A DNA stretch of 64,000 nucleotides, from assembly GCF_051401765.1 (NCBI RefSeq), contig NW_027480598.1:558001-622000 (forward strand), given 5' to 3'. The notes below the pieces were generated by a model. The model was not told where the DNA came from. It ran no database searches and saw only the letters and a list, made by a program, of their open reading frames with translations. Shown here piece after piece: positions 26,326 to 40,660 of this stretch. A program made the translations under genes and the position numbers. How positions within the stretch are numbered: the stretch's first letter is position 1; each line of letters opens with the position of its first letter. The DNA is from Calliopsis andreniformis. Lineage: Eukaryota > Arthropoda > Insecta > Hymenoptera > Andrenidae.

Positions 26326-27439
26326 TCAATCGTCAATCCTCAATCCTCAATCCTCCATCCTCAATCCTCAATCCTCAACCCTCAATCGTCCGTCTTCAAT
26401 CCTCAATACTCAATCTTCAATCCTCAATCCTCAATACTCAATCCTCAATTCTCAATCCTCATCCTTCAATCCTCAACACCCAACCCTCAATCATCAATCC
26501 TCAATCCTCAATCCTCAATTCTCAATCCTCATCCTTCAATCCTCAACACCCAATCCTCAATCATCAATCCTCAATCCTCAATCCTCAATTCACAATCCTC
26601 TATCATCAATCCTCAGACCTCACACATCAATACTTAACCCTCAGTCCTCGTCCTCAATCCACAACACTCACTCCTCAATCCTCAATCTTCAATATTCAAT
26701 ATTCAATCTTCAATCCTCAATCCTCACTCCTGTATCCTCAATGCTCAATCCTCAATCCTCAATGTTCAACCCTCAATACCCAATCTTCAATCTTCAATCC
26801 TCAATCCTCAATCCTCAATACTCAATCCTCAATCCTCAGTCCTCAAACCTCGATCCTGAATCCTCAATCCTGAATCCTCAATATTCAGCCCTCAGTCCTC
26901 AACAATCAGTTGTCAATCCTCAATCCTCAATAGAATATCCTCAATACACAGGTTTCACTACTCAATACTCAATCTGCAATCTTCAAATCTCTATCCACAA
27001 ACATCAATTCTCATCACTCAGCCCTCAACACTCAGACCCCAATCCTCAATCTTCAATCCTCAAACCTCAATCCTCAATCATCAATACTCAATCTTCAATC
27101 CTCAATACTCAATCTTCAATCCTCAATCGTCAATCTCCAATCCTGAATACTCAATCTTCAATCCTCAATCTTCAGTCCTCAATACTCAATCTTCAATCCT
27201 CAATCCTCTATCCTCAATCCTCAATCCTCAATCCTAAATCCTCAATCTTCAACCCTCGATACTCAATCTTCAATCCTCTATCCTCAATCCTCAATCCTCA
27301 ATCCTAATTCCTCAACCTTCAATCCTCGATACTCAATCTTCAATCCTCTATCCCCAATCCTCAATCCTCAATCCTCATTCTTCAATCCTCAATACCCAAT
27401 CCTCAATCTTCAATCCTCAATCCTCAATCCTCAATTCTC

Positions 27440-29371
27440 AATCCTCAATCCTCAATCTTCAATCTTCAATCCTCAATCCTCAATCCTCAATTCTCAATCC
27501 TCAATCCTCAATCTTCAATCCCCAATACTCAATCTTCAATCCTCAATCCTCAGTCCTCAAACCTCAATTCTGAATCCTAAATCCTGAATCCTCAATCTTC
27601 AGCCCTCAGTCCTCAACAATCGGTAGTCAACCCTCAATCCTCAATAGAATATCCTCAATACACAGCTTTCAATACTCAATACTCAATCCGCAATCTTCAA
27701 ACCTCCATCCGCAAACATCAATTCTCATCACTCAACCGTCAACACTCAGTCCTCAATGTTCAAACCTCAATCCTCAATCCTCAATCCTCAGGCATCAAAC
27801 ATCAATACTCAACCCTCAGTCCGCGTCCTCAATCTACAATCCTCAATACTCAATCTTCAATGCTCAATCCTCAATTCTCAATCCTCAATACTCAAACCTC
27901 AATCGTCAATCCTCAAACCCCAATCCTCAATCTTCAATCCTCAATCATCAATCCTCAATCCTCAATCCTGAATCCTCAATCCTCTATCCTCAATCGTCAA
28001 TCCTCAATCCTCAATCCTCAATCTTCAATCCTCGATACTCAATCTTCAATCCTCAATCCTCAATCCTAAATCCTCAATCCCCATTCTTCAATCCTCAATA
28101 CCCAATCCTCAATCTCCAATCCTCAATCCTGAATTCTCAATCCTCTATCATCAATCCTCAGGCCTCACACATCAATACTTAACCCTCAGTCCTCGTCCTC
28201 AATCCACAACCCTCAATCCTCAATCCTCAATCTTCAATCATCAATATTCAATCTACAGTCCTCAATCCTCAATCTTCAATCCTCAATGCTCCATTATCAA
28301 TCCTCAATCCTCAGTCCTCAATCCTCAATCCTCAATCCTCAATCCTCTATCCTCAATCCTCAATCCTCAATCTTCAATCCTCAATATTCAATCTTCAATC
28401 CTCAATACTCAATCTTCAATTCTCAATAATCTAACCTCAATCCTCAATCCTCAATCCTCAGTCACCAATCCTCAACCTTCAATGCTCAATCCTCGATCCT
28501 CAATCCTCAATCCTCAATCCTCAATCCTCAATCCTCAATCCTCATTCCTCAATCCTCAACTCTCAACCCTCTGTCCTCATCCCCGATTCTCGATTCTCAA
28601 TCCTCAGTCCTCAATCCTCAATCTTCAATCCTCAATAATCAATCTCCAATCCTAGATCCTGAATCCCCAATCCTCAGTCCTTAATCCTCAATCTTCAATC
28701 CTCAATCCCCAGTCCTCAATCTTCAATCCTCAATGCTCCATACTCAATCCTCAATCCTCAGTCCTCAATCCTCAATCCTCAATCCTCAAACCTCAATCCT
28801 CAACTGTCAGTCCTCGTCCTCAATCCTTAACCCTCAATCCTCAATCCTCAATCTTCAATCGTCAATCCACAATCCTCAATTCTCAATCCTCAATCCTCAA
28901 TCCTCAGACCTCAAACATCAATACCCAACCCTCAGTCCTCGACCTCAAACCACAACCCTCAATCCTCAATCCTCAATCTTCAATCATCAATATTCAATCT
29001 ACAGTCCTCATTCCTCAATCTTCAATCCTCAATGCTCCATCCTCAATCCTCAATCCTCAGTCCTCAATCCTCGATCCTCAATCCTCAAACCTCATTCTTC
29101 AACCGTCAGTCCTCGTCCTCAATCCTCAACCCTCAACACCCAATCCTCAATCATCAATCCTCAATCCTCAATCCTCAATTCGCAATCCTCTATCATCAAT
29201 CCTCAGACCTCACACATCAATACTTAACCCTCAGTCCTCGTCCTCAATCCACAACCCTCAATCCTCAATCCTCAATCTTCAATCATCAATATTCAATCTA
29301 CAGTCCTCAATCCTCAATCTTCAATCCTCAATGCTCCATCATCAATCCTCAATCCTCAGTCCTCAATCCTC
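27440..29371 (+). repeat. 1,932-bp tandem unit, copy 1
   Basis: It matches the next 1,932 bp (276 heptamers exactly) with only about five substitutions seen by eye, for example near 28113, 28296 and 28659. It contains one A anchor (27646), D-type segments near 28160 and 29210, and a C module (28632). Edges are uncertain by tens of bases because the flanks are plain repeat. Confidence 0.85.
29210..29345 (+). repeat. D module (reference copy)
   Basis: The landmark is TCACACATCAATACTTAACC, followed by CAGTCCTCGTCCTCAATCC, ATTCAATCTACAGTCC and AATGCTCCATC. TCGTCC is a hexamer, so the 7-bp register shifts by one here. Related copies start near 26614, 28160, 30095, 31140, 32185, 34690, 36080, 36905, 40765, 43435, 45055, 46635, 47435, 54600 and 60265. 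Some continue instead into the ATTCAATATTCAA branch. Confidence 0.75.
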
Positions 29372-31303
29372 AATCCTCAATCCTCAATCTTCAATCTTCA
29401 ATCCTCAATCCTCAATCCTCAATTCTCAATCCTCAATCCTCAATCTTCAATCCCCAATACTCAATCTTCAATCCTCAATCCTCAGTCCTCAAACCTCAAT
29501 TCTGAATCCTAAATCCTGAATCCTCAATCTTCAGCCCTCAGTCCTCAACAATCGGTAGTCAACCCTCAATCCTCAATAGAATATCCTCAATACACAGCTT
29601 TCAATACTCAATACTCAATCCGCAATCTTCAAACCTCCATCCGCAAACATCAATTCTCATCACTCAACCGTCAACACTCAGTCCTCAATGTTCAAACCTC
29701 AATCCTCAATCCTCAATCCTCAGGCATCAAACATCAATACTCAACCCTCAGTCCGCGTCCTCAATCTACAATCCTCAATACTCAATCTTCAATGCTCAAT
29801 CCTCAATTCTCAATCCTCAATACTCAAACCTCAATCGTCAATCCTCAAACCCCAATCCTCAATCTTCAATCCTCAATCATCAATCCTCAATCCTCAATCC
29901 TGAATCCTCAATCCTCTATCCTCAATCGTCAATCCTCAATCCTCAATCCTCAATCTTCAATCCTCGATACTCAATCTTCAATCCTCAATCCTCAATCCTA
30001 AATCCTCAATCCCCATTCTTCAATCCTCAATACCCAATCCTCAATCTCCAACCCTCAATCCTGAATTCTCAATCCTCTATCATCAATCCTCAGGCCTCAC
30101 ACATCAATACTTAACCCTCAGTCCTCGTCCTCAATCCACAACCCTCAATCCTCAATCCTCAATCTTCAATCATCAATATTCAATCTACAGTCCTCAATCC
30201 TCAATCTTCAATCCTCAATGCTCCATCATCAATCCTCAATCCTCAGTCCTCAATCCTCAATCCTCAATCCTCAATCCTCTATCCTCAATACTCAATCCTC
30301 AATCTTCAATCCTCAATATTCAATCTTCAATCCTCAATACTCAATCTTCAATTCTCAGTAATCTAACCTCAATCCTCAATCCTCAATCCTCAGTCACCAA
30401 TCCTCAACCTTCAATGCTCAATCCTCGATCCTCAATCCTCAATCCTCAATCCTCAATCCTCAATCCTCAATCCTCATTCCTCAATCCTCAACTCTCAACC
30501 CTCTGTCCTCATCCCCGATTCTCGATTCTCAATCCTCAGTCCTCAATCCTCAATCTTCAATCCTCAATAATCAATCTCCAATCCTAGATCCTGTATCCCC
30601 AATCCTCAGTCCTTAATCCTCAATCTTCAATCCTCAATCCCCAGTCCTCAATCTTCAATCCTCAATGCTCCATACTCAATCCTCAATCCTCAGTCCTCAA
30701 TCCTCAATCCTCAATCCTCAAACCTCAATCCTCAACTGTCAGTCCTCGTCCTCAATCCTTAACCCTCAATCCTCAATCCTCAATCTTCAATCGTCAATCC
30801 ACAATCCTCAATTCTCAATCCTCAATCCTCAATCCTCAGACCTCAAACATCAATACCCAACCCTCAGTCCTCGACCTCAAACCACAACCCTCAATCCTCA
30901 ATCCTCAATCTTCAATCATCAATATTCAATCTACAGTCCTCATTCCTCAATCTTCAATCCTCAATGCTCCATCCTCAATCCTCAATCCTCAGTCCTCAAT
31001 CCTCGATCCTCAATCCTCAAACCTCATTCTTCAACCGTCAGTCCTCGTCCTCAATCCTCAACCCTCAACACCCAATCCTCAATCATCAATCCTCAATCCT
31101 CAATCCTCAATTCGCAATCCTCTATCATCAATCCTCAGACCTCACACATCAATACTTAACCCTCAGTCCTCGTCCTCAATCCACAACCCTCAATCCTCAA
31201 TCCTCAATCTTCAATCATCAATATTCAATCTACAGTCCTCAATCCTCAATCTTCAATCCTCAATGCTCCATCATCAATCCTCAATCCTCAGTCCTCAATC
31301 CTC
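29372..31303 (+). repeat. 1,932-bp tandem unit, copy 2
   Basis: This is the near-identical partner of copy 1, with A anchor at 29578, C module at 30564 and D segments near 30095 and 31140. Confidence 0.85.
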
Positions 31304-32204
31304 AATCCTCAATCCTCAATCCTCTATCCTCAATCCTCAATCCTCAATCTTCAATCCTCAATATTCAATCTTCAATCCTCAATACTCAATCTTCAATTCT
31401 CAATAATCTAACCTCAATCCTCAATCCTCAATCCTCAGTCACCAATCCTCAACCTTCAATGCTCAATCCTCGATCCTCAATCCTCAATCCTCAATCCTCA
31501 ATCCTCAATCCTCAATCCTCATTCCTCAATCCTCAACTCTCAACCCTCTGTCCTCATCCCCGATTCTCGATTCTCAATCCTCAGTCCTCAATCCTCAATC
31601 TTCAATCCTCAATAATCAATCTCCAATCCTAGATCCTGAATCCCCAATCCTCAGTCCTTAATCCTCAATCTTCAATCCTCAATCCCCAGTCCTCAATCTT
31701 CAATCCTCAATGCTCCATACTCAATCCTCAATCCTCAGTCCTCAATCCTCAATCCTCAATCCTCAAACCTCAATCCTCAACTGTCAGTCCTCGTCCTCAA
31801 TCCTTAACCCTCAATCCTCAATCCTCAATCTTCAATCGTCAATCCACAATCCTCAATTCTCAATCCTCAATCCTCAATCCTCAGACCTCAAACATCAATA
31901 CCCAACCCTCAGTCCTCGACCTCAAACCACAACCCTCAATCCTCAATCCTCAATCTTCAATCATCAATATTCAATCTACAGTCCTCATTCCTCAATCTTC
32001 AATCCTCAATGCTCCATCCTCAATCCTCAATCCTCAGTCCTCAATCCTCGATCCTCAATCCTCAAACCTCATTCTTCAACCGTCAGTCCTCGTCCTCAAT
32101 CCTCAACCCTCAACACCCAATCCTCAATCATCAATCCTCAATCCTCAATCCTCAATTCGCAATCCTCTATCATCAATCCTCAGACCTCACACATCAATAC
32201 TTAA
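31304..32204 (+). repeat. Partial third unit from a 1,045-bp step
   Basis: It repeats about 30259-31159 at an offset of 1,045 bp, including a C module (31609) and the D segment. It lacks the A anchor part of the 1,932-bp unit. It diverges after 32204, where CCACAACACTC replaces CCACAACCCTC and the sequence enters the next A-bearing block. Confidence 0.8.
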
Positions 32205-33390
32205 CCTTCAGTCCTCGTCCTCAATCCACAACACTCAATCCTCAATCCTCAATCTTCAATATTCAATATTCAACCTTCAATCCTCAATCCTCACTCCTGT
32301 ATCCTCAATGCTCTATCCTCAATCCTCAATGTTCAACCCTCAATACCCAATCCTCAATCTTCAATCCTCAATCCTCAATCCTCAATACTCAATCCTCAAT
32401 CCTCAGTCCTCAAACCTCAATCCTGAATCCTCAATCCTGAATCCTCAATATTCAGCCCTCAGTCCTCAACAATCAGTTGTCAATCCTCAATCCTCAATAG
32501 AATATCCTCAATACACAGGTTTCACTACTCAATACTCAATCTGCAATCTTCAAATCTCTATCCACAAACATCAATTCTCATCACTCAGCCCTCAACACTC
32601 AGACCCCAATCCTCAATCTTCAATCCTCAAACCTCAATCCTCAATCCTCAATACTGAATCTTCAATCCTCAATACTCAATCTTCAATCCTCAATCCTCAT
32701 TCCTCAATCCTCAATCTTCAATCATCAATACTCAATCTTCAATCCTCAATCCTCAATCTTCAATCATCAATATTCAATCTACAGTCCTCAATCCTCAATC
32801 TTCAATCCTCAATGCTCCATCCTCAATCCTCAATCCTCAGTCCTCAATCCTCGATCCTCAATCCTCAAACCTCAATCCTCAACCGTCAGTCCTCGTCCTC
32901 AATCCTCAACACTCAACACTCAATCCTCAATCTTCAATCATCAGTACTCAATCTTCAATCCTCAATCCTCAATCCTCAATCCTCAATCCTCATTCTTCAA
33001 TCCTCAATACCCAATCCTCAATCTTCAATCCTCAATCCTCAATCCTCAATCCTCAATCCTCAATCCTCAATCTTCAATCCGCAATCCTCACTCCTCAATC
33101 CTCAATCCTCATTCTTCAATCCTCAAGACCCAATCCTCAATCTTCAATCCTGAATCCTCAATCCTCAATCCTCAATCCTCAATCCTCAATCCTCAATCCT
33201 CAATACTCAATCTTCAATCCTCAATCCTCAATCCTCAATCCTCAATCCTCAGTCCTCAATCCTCAATCTTCAATCCTCAATACTCAATCATCCATCCTCA
33301 ATTCACAATCCTCAATCCTCAATCCTCAATCCTCAATCTTCAATAATCAATCCTCAATTCCCAATCCTCAATCTTCAATCCTCAATCCTC
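32110..33390 (+). repeat. 1.28-kb duplicated block, left copy
   Basis: It matches 34620-35900 at an offset of 2,510 bp and contains one A anchor (32499) with the private CAATACACAGGTTTCACTAC variant. The two copies differ by few substitutions. Confidence 0.8.
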
Positions 33391-33800
33391 AATCCTCAAT
33401 CCTCAATCCTCATTCTTCAATCCTCAATACCCAATCCTCAATCTTCAATCCTCAATCCTCAATCCTCAATCCTCAATCCTCAATCCTCAATCTTCAATCC
33501 GCAATCCTCACTCCTCAATCCTCAATCCTCATTCTTCAATCCTCAAGACCCAATCCCCAATCTTCAATCCTCAATCCTCAATCCTCAATCCTCAATACTC
33601 AATCCTCAATCCTCAATCCTCAATACTCAATCTTCAATCCTCAATCCTCAATCCTCAATCCTCAATCCTCAGTCCTCAATCCTCAATCTTCAATCCTCAA
33701 TACTCAATCATCCATCCTCAATCCACAATCCTCAATCCTCAATCCTCAATCCTCAACCTTCAATACTCAATCCTCAATTCCCTATCCTCAATCTTCAATC
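32960..33800 (+). repeat. 420-bp tandem duplication
   Basis: Positions 32960-33380 and 33381-33800 match at an offset of exactly 420 bp (60 heptamers), including CTCAAGACCCAATCC and CATCCATCCTCAATTC-type landmarks. The second copy carries a few substitutions. Confidence 0.75.
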
Positions 33801-34619
33801 CTCAATCCTCAATACTCAATTCTCAATCCTCATCCTTCAATCCTCAACACCCAATCCTCAATCATCAATCCTCAATCCTCAATCCTCAATTCTCAATCCT
33901 CATCCTTCAATCCTCAACACCCAATCCTCAATCATCAATCCTCAAACCTCAACCCTCAATCCTCAATACTGAATCTTCAATCCTCAATACTCAATCTTCA
34001 ATCCTCAATCCTCATTCCTCAATCCTCAATCTTCAATCATCAATACTCAATCTTCAATCCTCAATCCTCAATCTTCAATCATCAATATTCAATCTACAGT
34101 CCTCAATCCTCAATCTTCAATCCTCAATGCTCCATCCTCAATCCTCAATCCTCAGTCCTCAATTCTCGATCCTCAATCCTCAAACCTCAATCCTCAACCG
34201 TCAGTCCTCGTCCTCAATCCTCAACCCTCAATCCTCATTCTTCAATCCTCAAGACCCAATCCTCAATCTTCAACCCTCAATCCTCAATCCTCAATCCTCA
34301 ATACTCAATCCTCAATCCTCAATCCTCAATACTCAATCTTCAATCCTCAATCCTCAATCCTCAATCCTCAATCCTCAGTCCTCAATCCTCAATCTTCAAT
34401 CCTCAATACTCAATCATCCATCCTCAATCCACAATCCTCAATCCTCAATCCTCAATCCTCAATCTTCAATACTCAATCCTCAATTCCCTATCCTCAATCT
34501 TCAATCCTCAATCCTCAATACTCAATTCTCAATCCTCATCCTTCAATCCTCAACACCCAATCCTCAATCATCAATCCTCAATCCTCAATCCTCAATTCTC
34601 AATCCTCATCCTTCAATCC
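33801..34619 (+). repeat. Anchor-free heptamer stretch
   Basis: Plain TCAATCC repeats with CTCATCCTTCAATCCTCAAC motifs, a D-like TCTACAGTCC segment near 34092 and further copies of the CTCAAGACCC landmark. It has no A, B or C anchor and nothing gene-like. Confidence 0.7.
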
Positions 34620-35900
34620 TCAACACCCAATCCTCAATCATCAATCCTCATTCCTCAATCCTCAATTCTCAATCCTCTATCATCAATCCTCAGACCTCAC
34701 ACATCAATACTTAACCCTCAGTCCTCGTCCTCAATCCACAACACTCAATCCTCAATCCTCAATCTTCAATATTCAATATTCAACATTCAATCCTCAATCC
34801 TCACTCCTGTATCCTCAATGCTCAATCCTCAATCCTCAATGTTCAACCCTCAATACCCAATCCTCAATCTTCAATCCTCAATCCTCAATCCTCAATACTC
34901 AATCCTCAATCCTCAGTCCTCAAACCTCAATCCTGAATCCTCAATCCTGAATCCTCAATATTCAGCCCTCAGTCCTCAACAATCAGTTGTCAATCCTCAA
35001 TCCTCAATAGAATATCCTCAATACACAGGTTTCACTACTCAATACTCAATCTGCAATCTTCAAATCTCTATCCACAAACATCAATTCTCATCACTCAGCC
35101 CTCCACACTCAGACCCCAATCCTCAATCTTCAATCCTCAAACCTCAATCCTCAATCCTCAATACTGAATCTTCAATCCTCAATACTCAATCTTCAATCCT
35201 CAATCCTCATTCCTCAATCCTCAATCTTCAATCATCAATACTCAATCTTCAATCCTCAATCCTCAATCTTCAATCATCAATATTCAATCTACAGTCCTCA
35301 ATCCTCAATCTTCAATCCTCAATGCTCCATCCTCAATCCTCAATCCTCAGTCCTCAATCCTCGATCCTCAATCCTCAAACCTCAATCCTCAACCGTCAGT
35401 CCTCGTCCTCAATCCTCAACACTCAACCCTCAATCCTCAATCTTCAATCATCAATACTCAATCTTCAATCCTCAATCCTCAATCCTCAATCCTCAATCCT
35501 CATTCTTCAATCCTCAATACCCAATCCTCAATCTTCAATCCTCAATCCTCAATCCTCAATCCTCAATCCTCAATCCTCAATCCTCAATCCGCAATCCTCA
35601 CTCCTCAATCCTCAATTCTCATTCTTCAATCCTCAAGAACCAATCATCAATCTTCAATCCTGAATCCTCAATCCTCAATCCTCAATCCTCAATCCTCAAT
35701 CCTCAATCCTCAATACTCAATCTTCAATCCTCAATCCTCAATCCTCTATCCTCAATCCTCAGTCCTCAATCCTCAATCTTCAATCCTCAATACTCAATCA
35801 TCCATCCTCAATTCACAATCCTCAATCCTCAATCCTCAATCCTCAATCTTCAATAATCAATCCTCAATTCCCAATCCTCAATCTTCAATCCTCATTCCTC
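34620..35900 (+). repeat. 1.28-kb duplicated block, right copy
   Basis: This is the partner of 32110-33390, with A anchor core at 35009. The same GGTTTCAC anchor subtype is found at 26932, 39530, 42200, 50039, 53366, 56036 and 59049, so this subtype marks one fixed position in the larger higher-order unit. Confidence 0.8.
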
Positions 35901-36258
35901 AATCCTCAATTCTCAATCCTCATCCTTCAATCCTCAACACCCAATCCTCAATCATCAATCCTCAATCCTCAATCCTCAATTCTCAATCCTCATACTTCAA
36001 TCCTCAACACCCAATCCTCAATCATCAATCCTCAATCCTCAATCCTCAATTCTCAATCCTCTATCATCAATCCTCAGACCTCACACATCAATACTTAACC
36101 CTCAGTCCTCGTCCTCAATCCACAACCCTCAATCCTCAATCCTCAATCTTCAATCATCAATATTCAATCTACAGTTCTCAATCCTCAATCTTCAATCCTC
36201 AATGCTCCATCCTCATTCCTCAATCCTCAGTCCTCAATCCTCGATCCTCAATCCTCAA
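35370..36258 (+). repeat. Source-like block of the 10.5-kb duplication, part 1
   Basis: It matches 45927-46815 at an offset of 10,557 bp with few differences (for example CTCAATCATTAATAC at 45995-46009 for CATCAATAC). The right edge is abrupt: 36258 continues into AAACCTCAATCCTC, but 46815 continues into unrelated repeat order. Confidence 0.75.
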
Positions 36259-36469
36259 ACCTCAATCCTCAACCGTCAGTCCTCGTCCTCAATCCTCAAC
36301 CCTCAAACCTCAATCCTCAATCTTCAATCATCAATACTCAATCTTCAATCCTCAATCCTCAATCCTCAATCCTCAATCCTCATTCTTCAATCCTCAATAC
36401 CCAATCCTCAATCTTCAATCCTCAATCCTCAATCCTCAATCCTCAATCCTCAATCCTCAATCTTCAATC

Positions 36470-39400
36470 CGCAATCCTCACTCCTCAATCCTCAATCCTC
36501 ATTCTTCAATCCTCAAGACCCAATCCTCAATCTTCAATCCTCAATCCTCAATCCTCAATCCTCAATCCTCAATCCTCAATCCTCAATCCTCAGTCCTCAA
36601 TCCACAATCTTCAATCCTCAATACTCAATCATCCATCCTCAATCCTCAATCCTCAATCCTCAATCCTCAGTCCTCAATCCACAATCTTCAATCCTCAATA
36701 CTCAATCATCCATCCTCAATCCACAATCCTCAATCCTCAATCCTCAATCCTCAATCTTCAATCCTCAACACCCAATCCTCGACCATCAATCCTCAATCCT
36801 CAATCCTCAATTCTCAATCCTCATCCTTCAATCCTCAACACCCAATCATCAATCATCAATCCTGAATCCTCAATCCCCAATTCTCAATCCTCTATCATCA
36901 ATCCTCAGACCTCACACATCAATACTTAACCCTCAGTCCTCGTCCTTAATCCACAACACTCAATCCTCAATCCTCAATCTTCAATATTCAATATTCAACC
37001 TTCAATCCTCAATCCTCACTCCTGTATCCTCAATGCTCAATCCTCAATCCTCAATGTTCAGCCCTCAATACCCAATCCTCAATCTTCAATCCTCAATCCT
37101 CAATCCTCAATCCTCAATCCCCAATCCTCAGTCCTCACTCTTCAATCCTCAATACTCAACCTTCAATCCTCAGCCCTCTATCCTCAATCCTCAATCCTAA
37201 ATCCTCAATCTTCAGCCCTCAATCCTCAATACTCAATCTTCAATCCTCAACCCTCAATCCTCAAACCTCAATCCTCACTATTCAATCCTCAACACCCAAT
37301 CCTCAATCTTCAATCCTCAATCCTCAATCCTCAATTCTCAATCCTCAATCCTCAGTCCTCAGTCATCAAACCCCAATCCTCAACCCTCAGCCCTCATCCC
37401 CATTCCTCAATCCTCAATCTTTAGTCCTCAGTCCTCAATCCTCAATCCTCAATCCTCAATCCTCAGCCCTCAGTCCTCAAACCTCAATCCTGAATCCTCA
37501 ATCCTGAATCCTCAATCCTCAATCCTCAATACTTCGTCATCAATCCTCAATCCTCAATCCTCAATCCCCAACCCTCAATCCTCAATCCTCTATCTTCAAT
37601 CCTCAGTACTCAAGCTTCAATCCTCAATCCTCAACCCTCAATCCTCAATCCTCATTCTTCAATCCTCAATACCCAATCCTCAATCTTCAATCCTCAATCC
37701 TCAATCCTCAATCCTCAATCCTCAACCCTCAATCTTCAATCCGCAATCCTCACTCCTCAATCCTCAATCCTCAATTCCCAATCCTCAATCTTCAATCCTC
37801 AATCCTCAATCCTCAATTCTCAATCCTCATCCTTCAATCCTCAACACCCAATCCTCAATCATCAATCCTCAATCCTCAATCCTCAAACCTCAATCCTCAG
37901 ACCTCAAACATCAACACTCAACCCCCAGTCCTCGACCTCAGTCCACAACACTCAATACTCAATCCTCAATCTTCAATCATCAATATTCAATCTACAGTCC
38001 TCAATCCTCAATCTTCAATCCTCAATGCTCCATCATCAATCCTCAATCCTCAGTCCTCAATCCTCAATCCTCCATCCTCAAACCTCAATCCTCAACCGTC
38101 AGTCCTCGTCCTCAGTCCTCAACCCTCAATCCTCAATCCTCAGTCTTCAATCATCAATATTCAATCTACAGTCCTCAATCCTCAATCCTCAATCCTCAAT
38201 CCTCAATCCCCAATGTTCAATCCGCAATAACCAATCCTCAATCTTCAATCCTCAATACTCAATCCACAATCCACAATCCTCAATCCTCAATTCTCAATCC
38301 TCAGTCCTCGAACCTCAATCCTGAATCCTCAATCCTGAATCCTCAATCTTCATACATCAGTTCTCAACAATCATTTGTCAATTCTCAATCCTCAATAGAA
38401 TATCATCAATTCACAGTTTTCAGTACTCAGTACTCAATCTGCAATCTTCAAATCTCTATCCACAAACATCAATTCTCATCACTCAACCCTCAACACTCAG
38501 TCCCCAAACCTCAATCTTCAATCCTCAATCCTCAATCCTCAATCCTCAGTCCTCAATCTTCAATCCTCAATACTCAACCTTCAATCCTCAGCCCTCTATC
38601 CTCAATCCTCAATCCTAAATCCTCAATCTTCAGCCTTCAATCCTCAATACTCAATCTTCAATCCTCAACCCTCAATCCTCAAACCTCAATCCTCACTATT
38701 CAATCCTCAACACCCAATCCTCAATCTTCAATCCTCAATCCTCAATCCTCAATTCTCAATCCTCAATCCTCAGTCCTCAGTCATCAAACCCCAATCCTCA
38801 ACCCTCAGCCCTCATCCCCATTCCTCAATCCTCAATCTTTCGTCCTCAATCCTCAATCCTCAAGCCTCAATCGTCAATCCTCAGCCCTCAGTCCTCAAAC
38901 CTCAATCCTGAATCCTCAATCCTGAATCCTCAATCCTCAATCCTCAATACTTCGTCATCAATCCTCAATCCTCAATCCTCAATCCCCAACCCTCAATCCT
39001 CAATCCTCTATCTTCAATCTTCAGTACTCAATCTTCAATCCTCAATCCTCAATCCTCAATCCTCAATCCTCATTCTTCAATCCTCAATACCCAATCCTCA
39101 ATCTTCAATCCTCAATCCTCAATCCTCAATCCTCAATCCTCAATCCTCTATCTTCAATCCGCAATCCTCACTCCTCAATCCTCAATCCTCATTCTTCAAT
39201 CCTCAAGACCCAATCCTCAATCCTCAATCCTCAATCCTCAATCCTCAATCCTCAATCCTCAATCCTCAATCCTCAATCCTCAATCCTCAATCCTCAATAT
39301 TCAATCTTCAATCCTCACTCCTCACTCCTGTATCCTCAATGCTCAATCCTCAATCCTCAATGTTCAACGCTCAATACCCAATCCTCAATCTTCAATCCTC

Positions 39401-40660
39401 AATCCTCAATCCTCAATACTCAATCCTCAATCCTCAGTCCTCAAACCTCAATCCTGAATCCTCAATCCTGAATCCTCAATATTCAGCCCTCAGTCCTCAA
39501 CAATCAGTTGTCAATCCTCAATCCTCAATAGAATATCCTCAATACACAGGTTTCACTACTCAATACTCAATCTGCAATCTTCAAATCTCTATCCACAAAC
39601 ATCAATTCTCATCACTCAGCCCTCAACACTCAGACCCCAATCCTCAATCTTCAATCCACAAACCTCAATCCTCAATCCTCAATACTCAATCTTCAATCCT
39701 CAATACTCAATCTTCAATCCTCAATCGTCAATCTCCAAACCTGAATACTCAATCTTCAATCCTCAATCTTCAGTCCTCAATACTCAGTCTTCAATCCTCA
39801 ATCCTCTATCCTCAATCCTCAATCCTCAATCCTAAATCCTCAATCTTCAATCCTCGATACTCAATCTTCAATCCTCTATCCTCAATCCTCAATCCTCAAT
39901 CCTAAATCCTCAATCTTCAATCCTCGATACTCAATCTTCAATCCTCTATCCTCAATCCTCAATCCTCAATCCTCATTCTTCATTCCTCAATACCCAATCC
40001 TCAATCTTCAATCCTCAATCCTCAATCCTCAATTCTCAATCCTCAATCCTCAATCTTCAATCTTCAATCCTCAATCCTCAATCCTCAATTCTCAATCCTC
40101 AATCCTCAATCTTCAATCCTCAATACTCAATCTTCAATCCTCAATCCTCAGTCCTCAAACCTCAATTCTGAATCCTCAATCCTGAATCCTCAATCTTCAG
40201 CCCTCAGTCCTCAACAATCGGTAGTCAACCCTCAATCCTCAATAGAATATCCTCAATACACAGTTTTCAATACTCAATACTCAATCTGCAATCTTCAAAC
40301 CTCCATCCGCAAACCTCGATTCTCATCACTCAACCTTCAACACTCAGTCCTCAATGTTCAATCCTCAATCCTCAATCCTCAATCCTCAGGCCTCAAACAT
40401 CAATACTCAACCCTCAGTCGGCGTCCTTAATCTTCAATCCTCAATACTCAATCTTCAATGCTCAATCCTCAATTCTCAATCCTCAATACTCAATCCTCAA
40501 TCGTCAATCCTCAAACCCCAATCCTCAATCTTCAATCCTCAATCATCAATCCTCAATCCTCAATCCTCAATCCTCAATCCTCTATCCTCAATCGTCAATC
40601 CTCAATCCTCAATCCTCAATCTTCAATCCTCGATACTCAATCTTCAATACTCAATCCTCA
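36470..40660 (+). repeat. 10.5-kb displaced duplication, left copy
   Basis: It matches 46990-51170. The offset is 10,523 bp up to about 39.1 kb and 10,509 bp after, a difference of exactly two heptamers. It holds anchors cored at 38397, 39530 and 40244. The anchor at 38397 is a subtype with CAATCATTTGTCAATTC and CAGTACTCAGTACTC. Confidence 0.85.

Noticed and set aside
39339..39905. A 188-codon frame conserved in several copies (39339, 42009, 49848, 53175, 55845) as evidence of selection on a protein.
   Set aside because: Conservation is that of recent DNA duplication and extends equally into flanking, non-open repeat. The frame merely happens to be the one left open across an A anchor.
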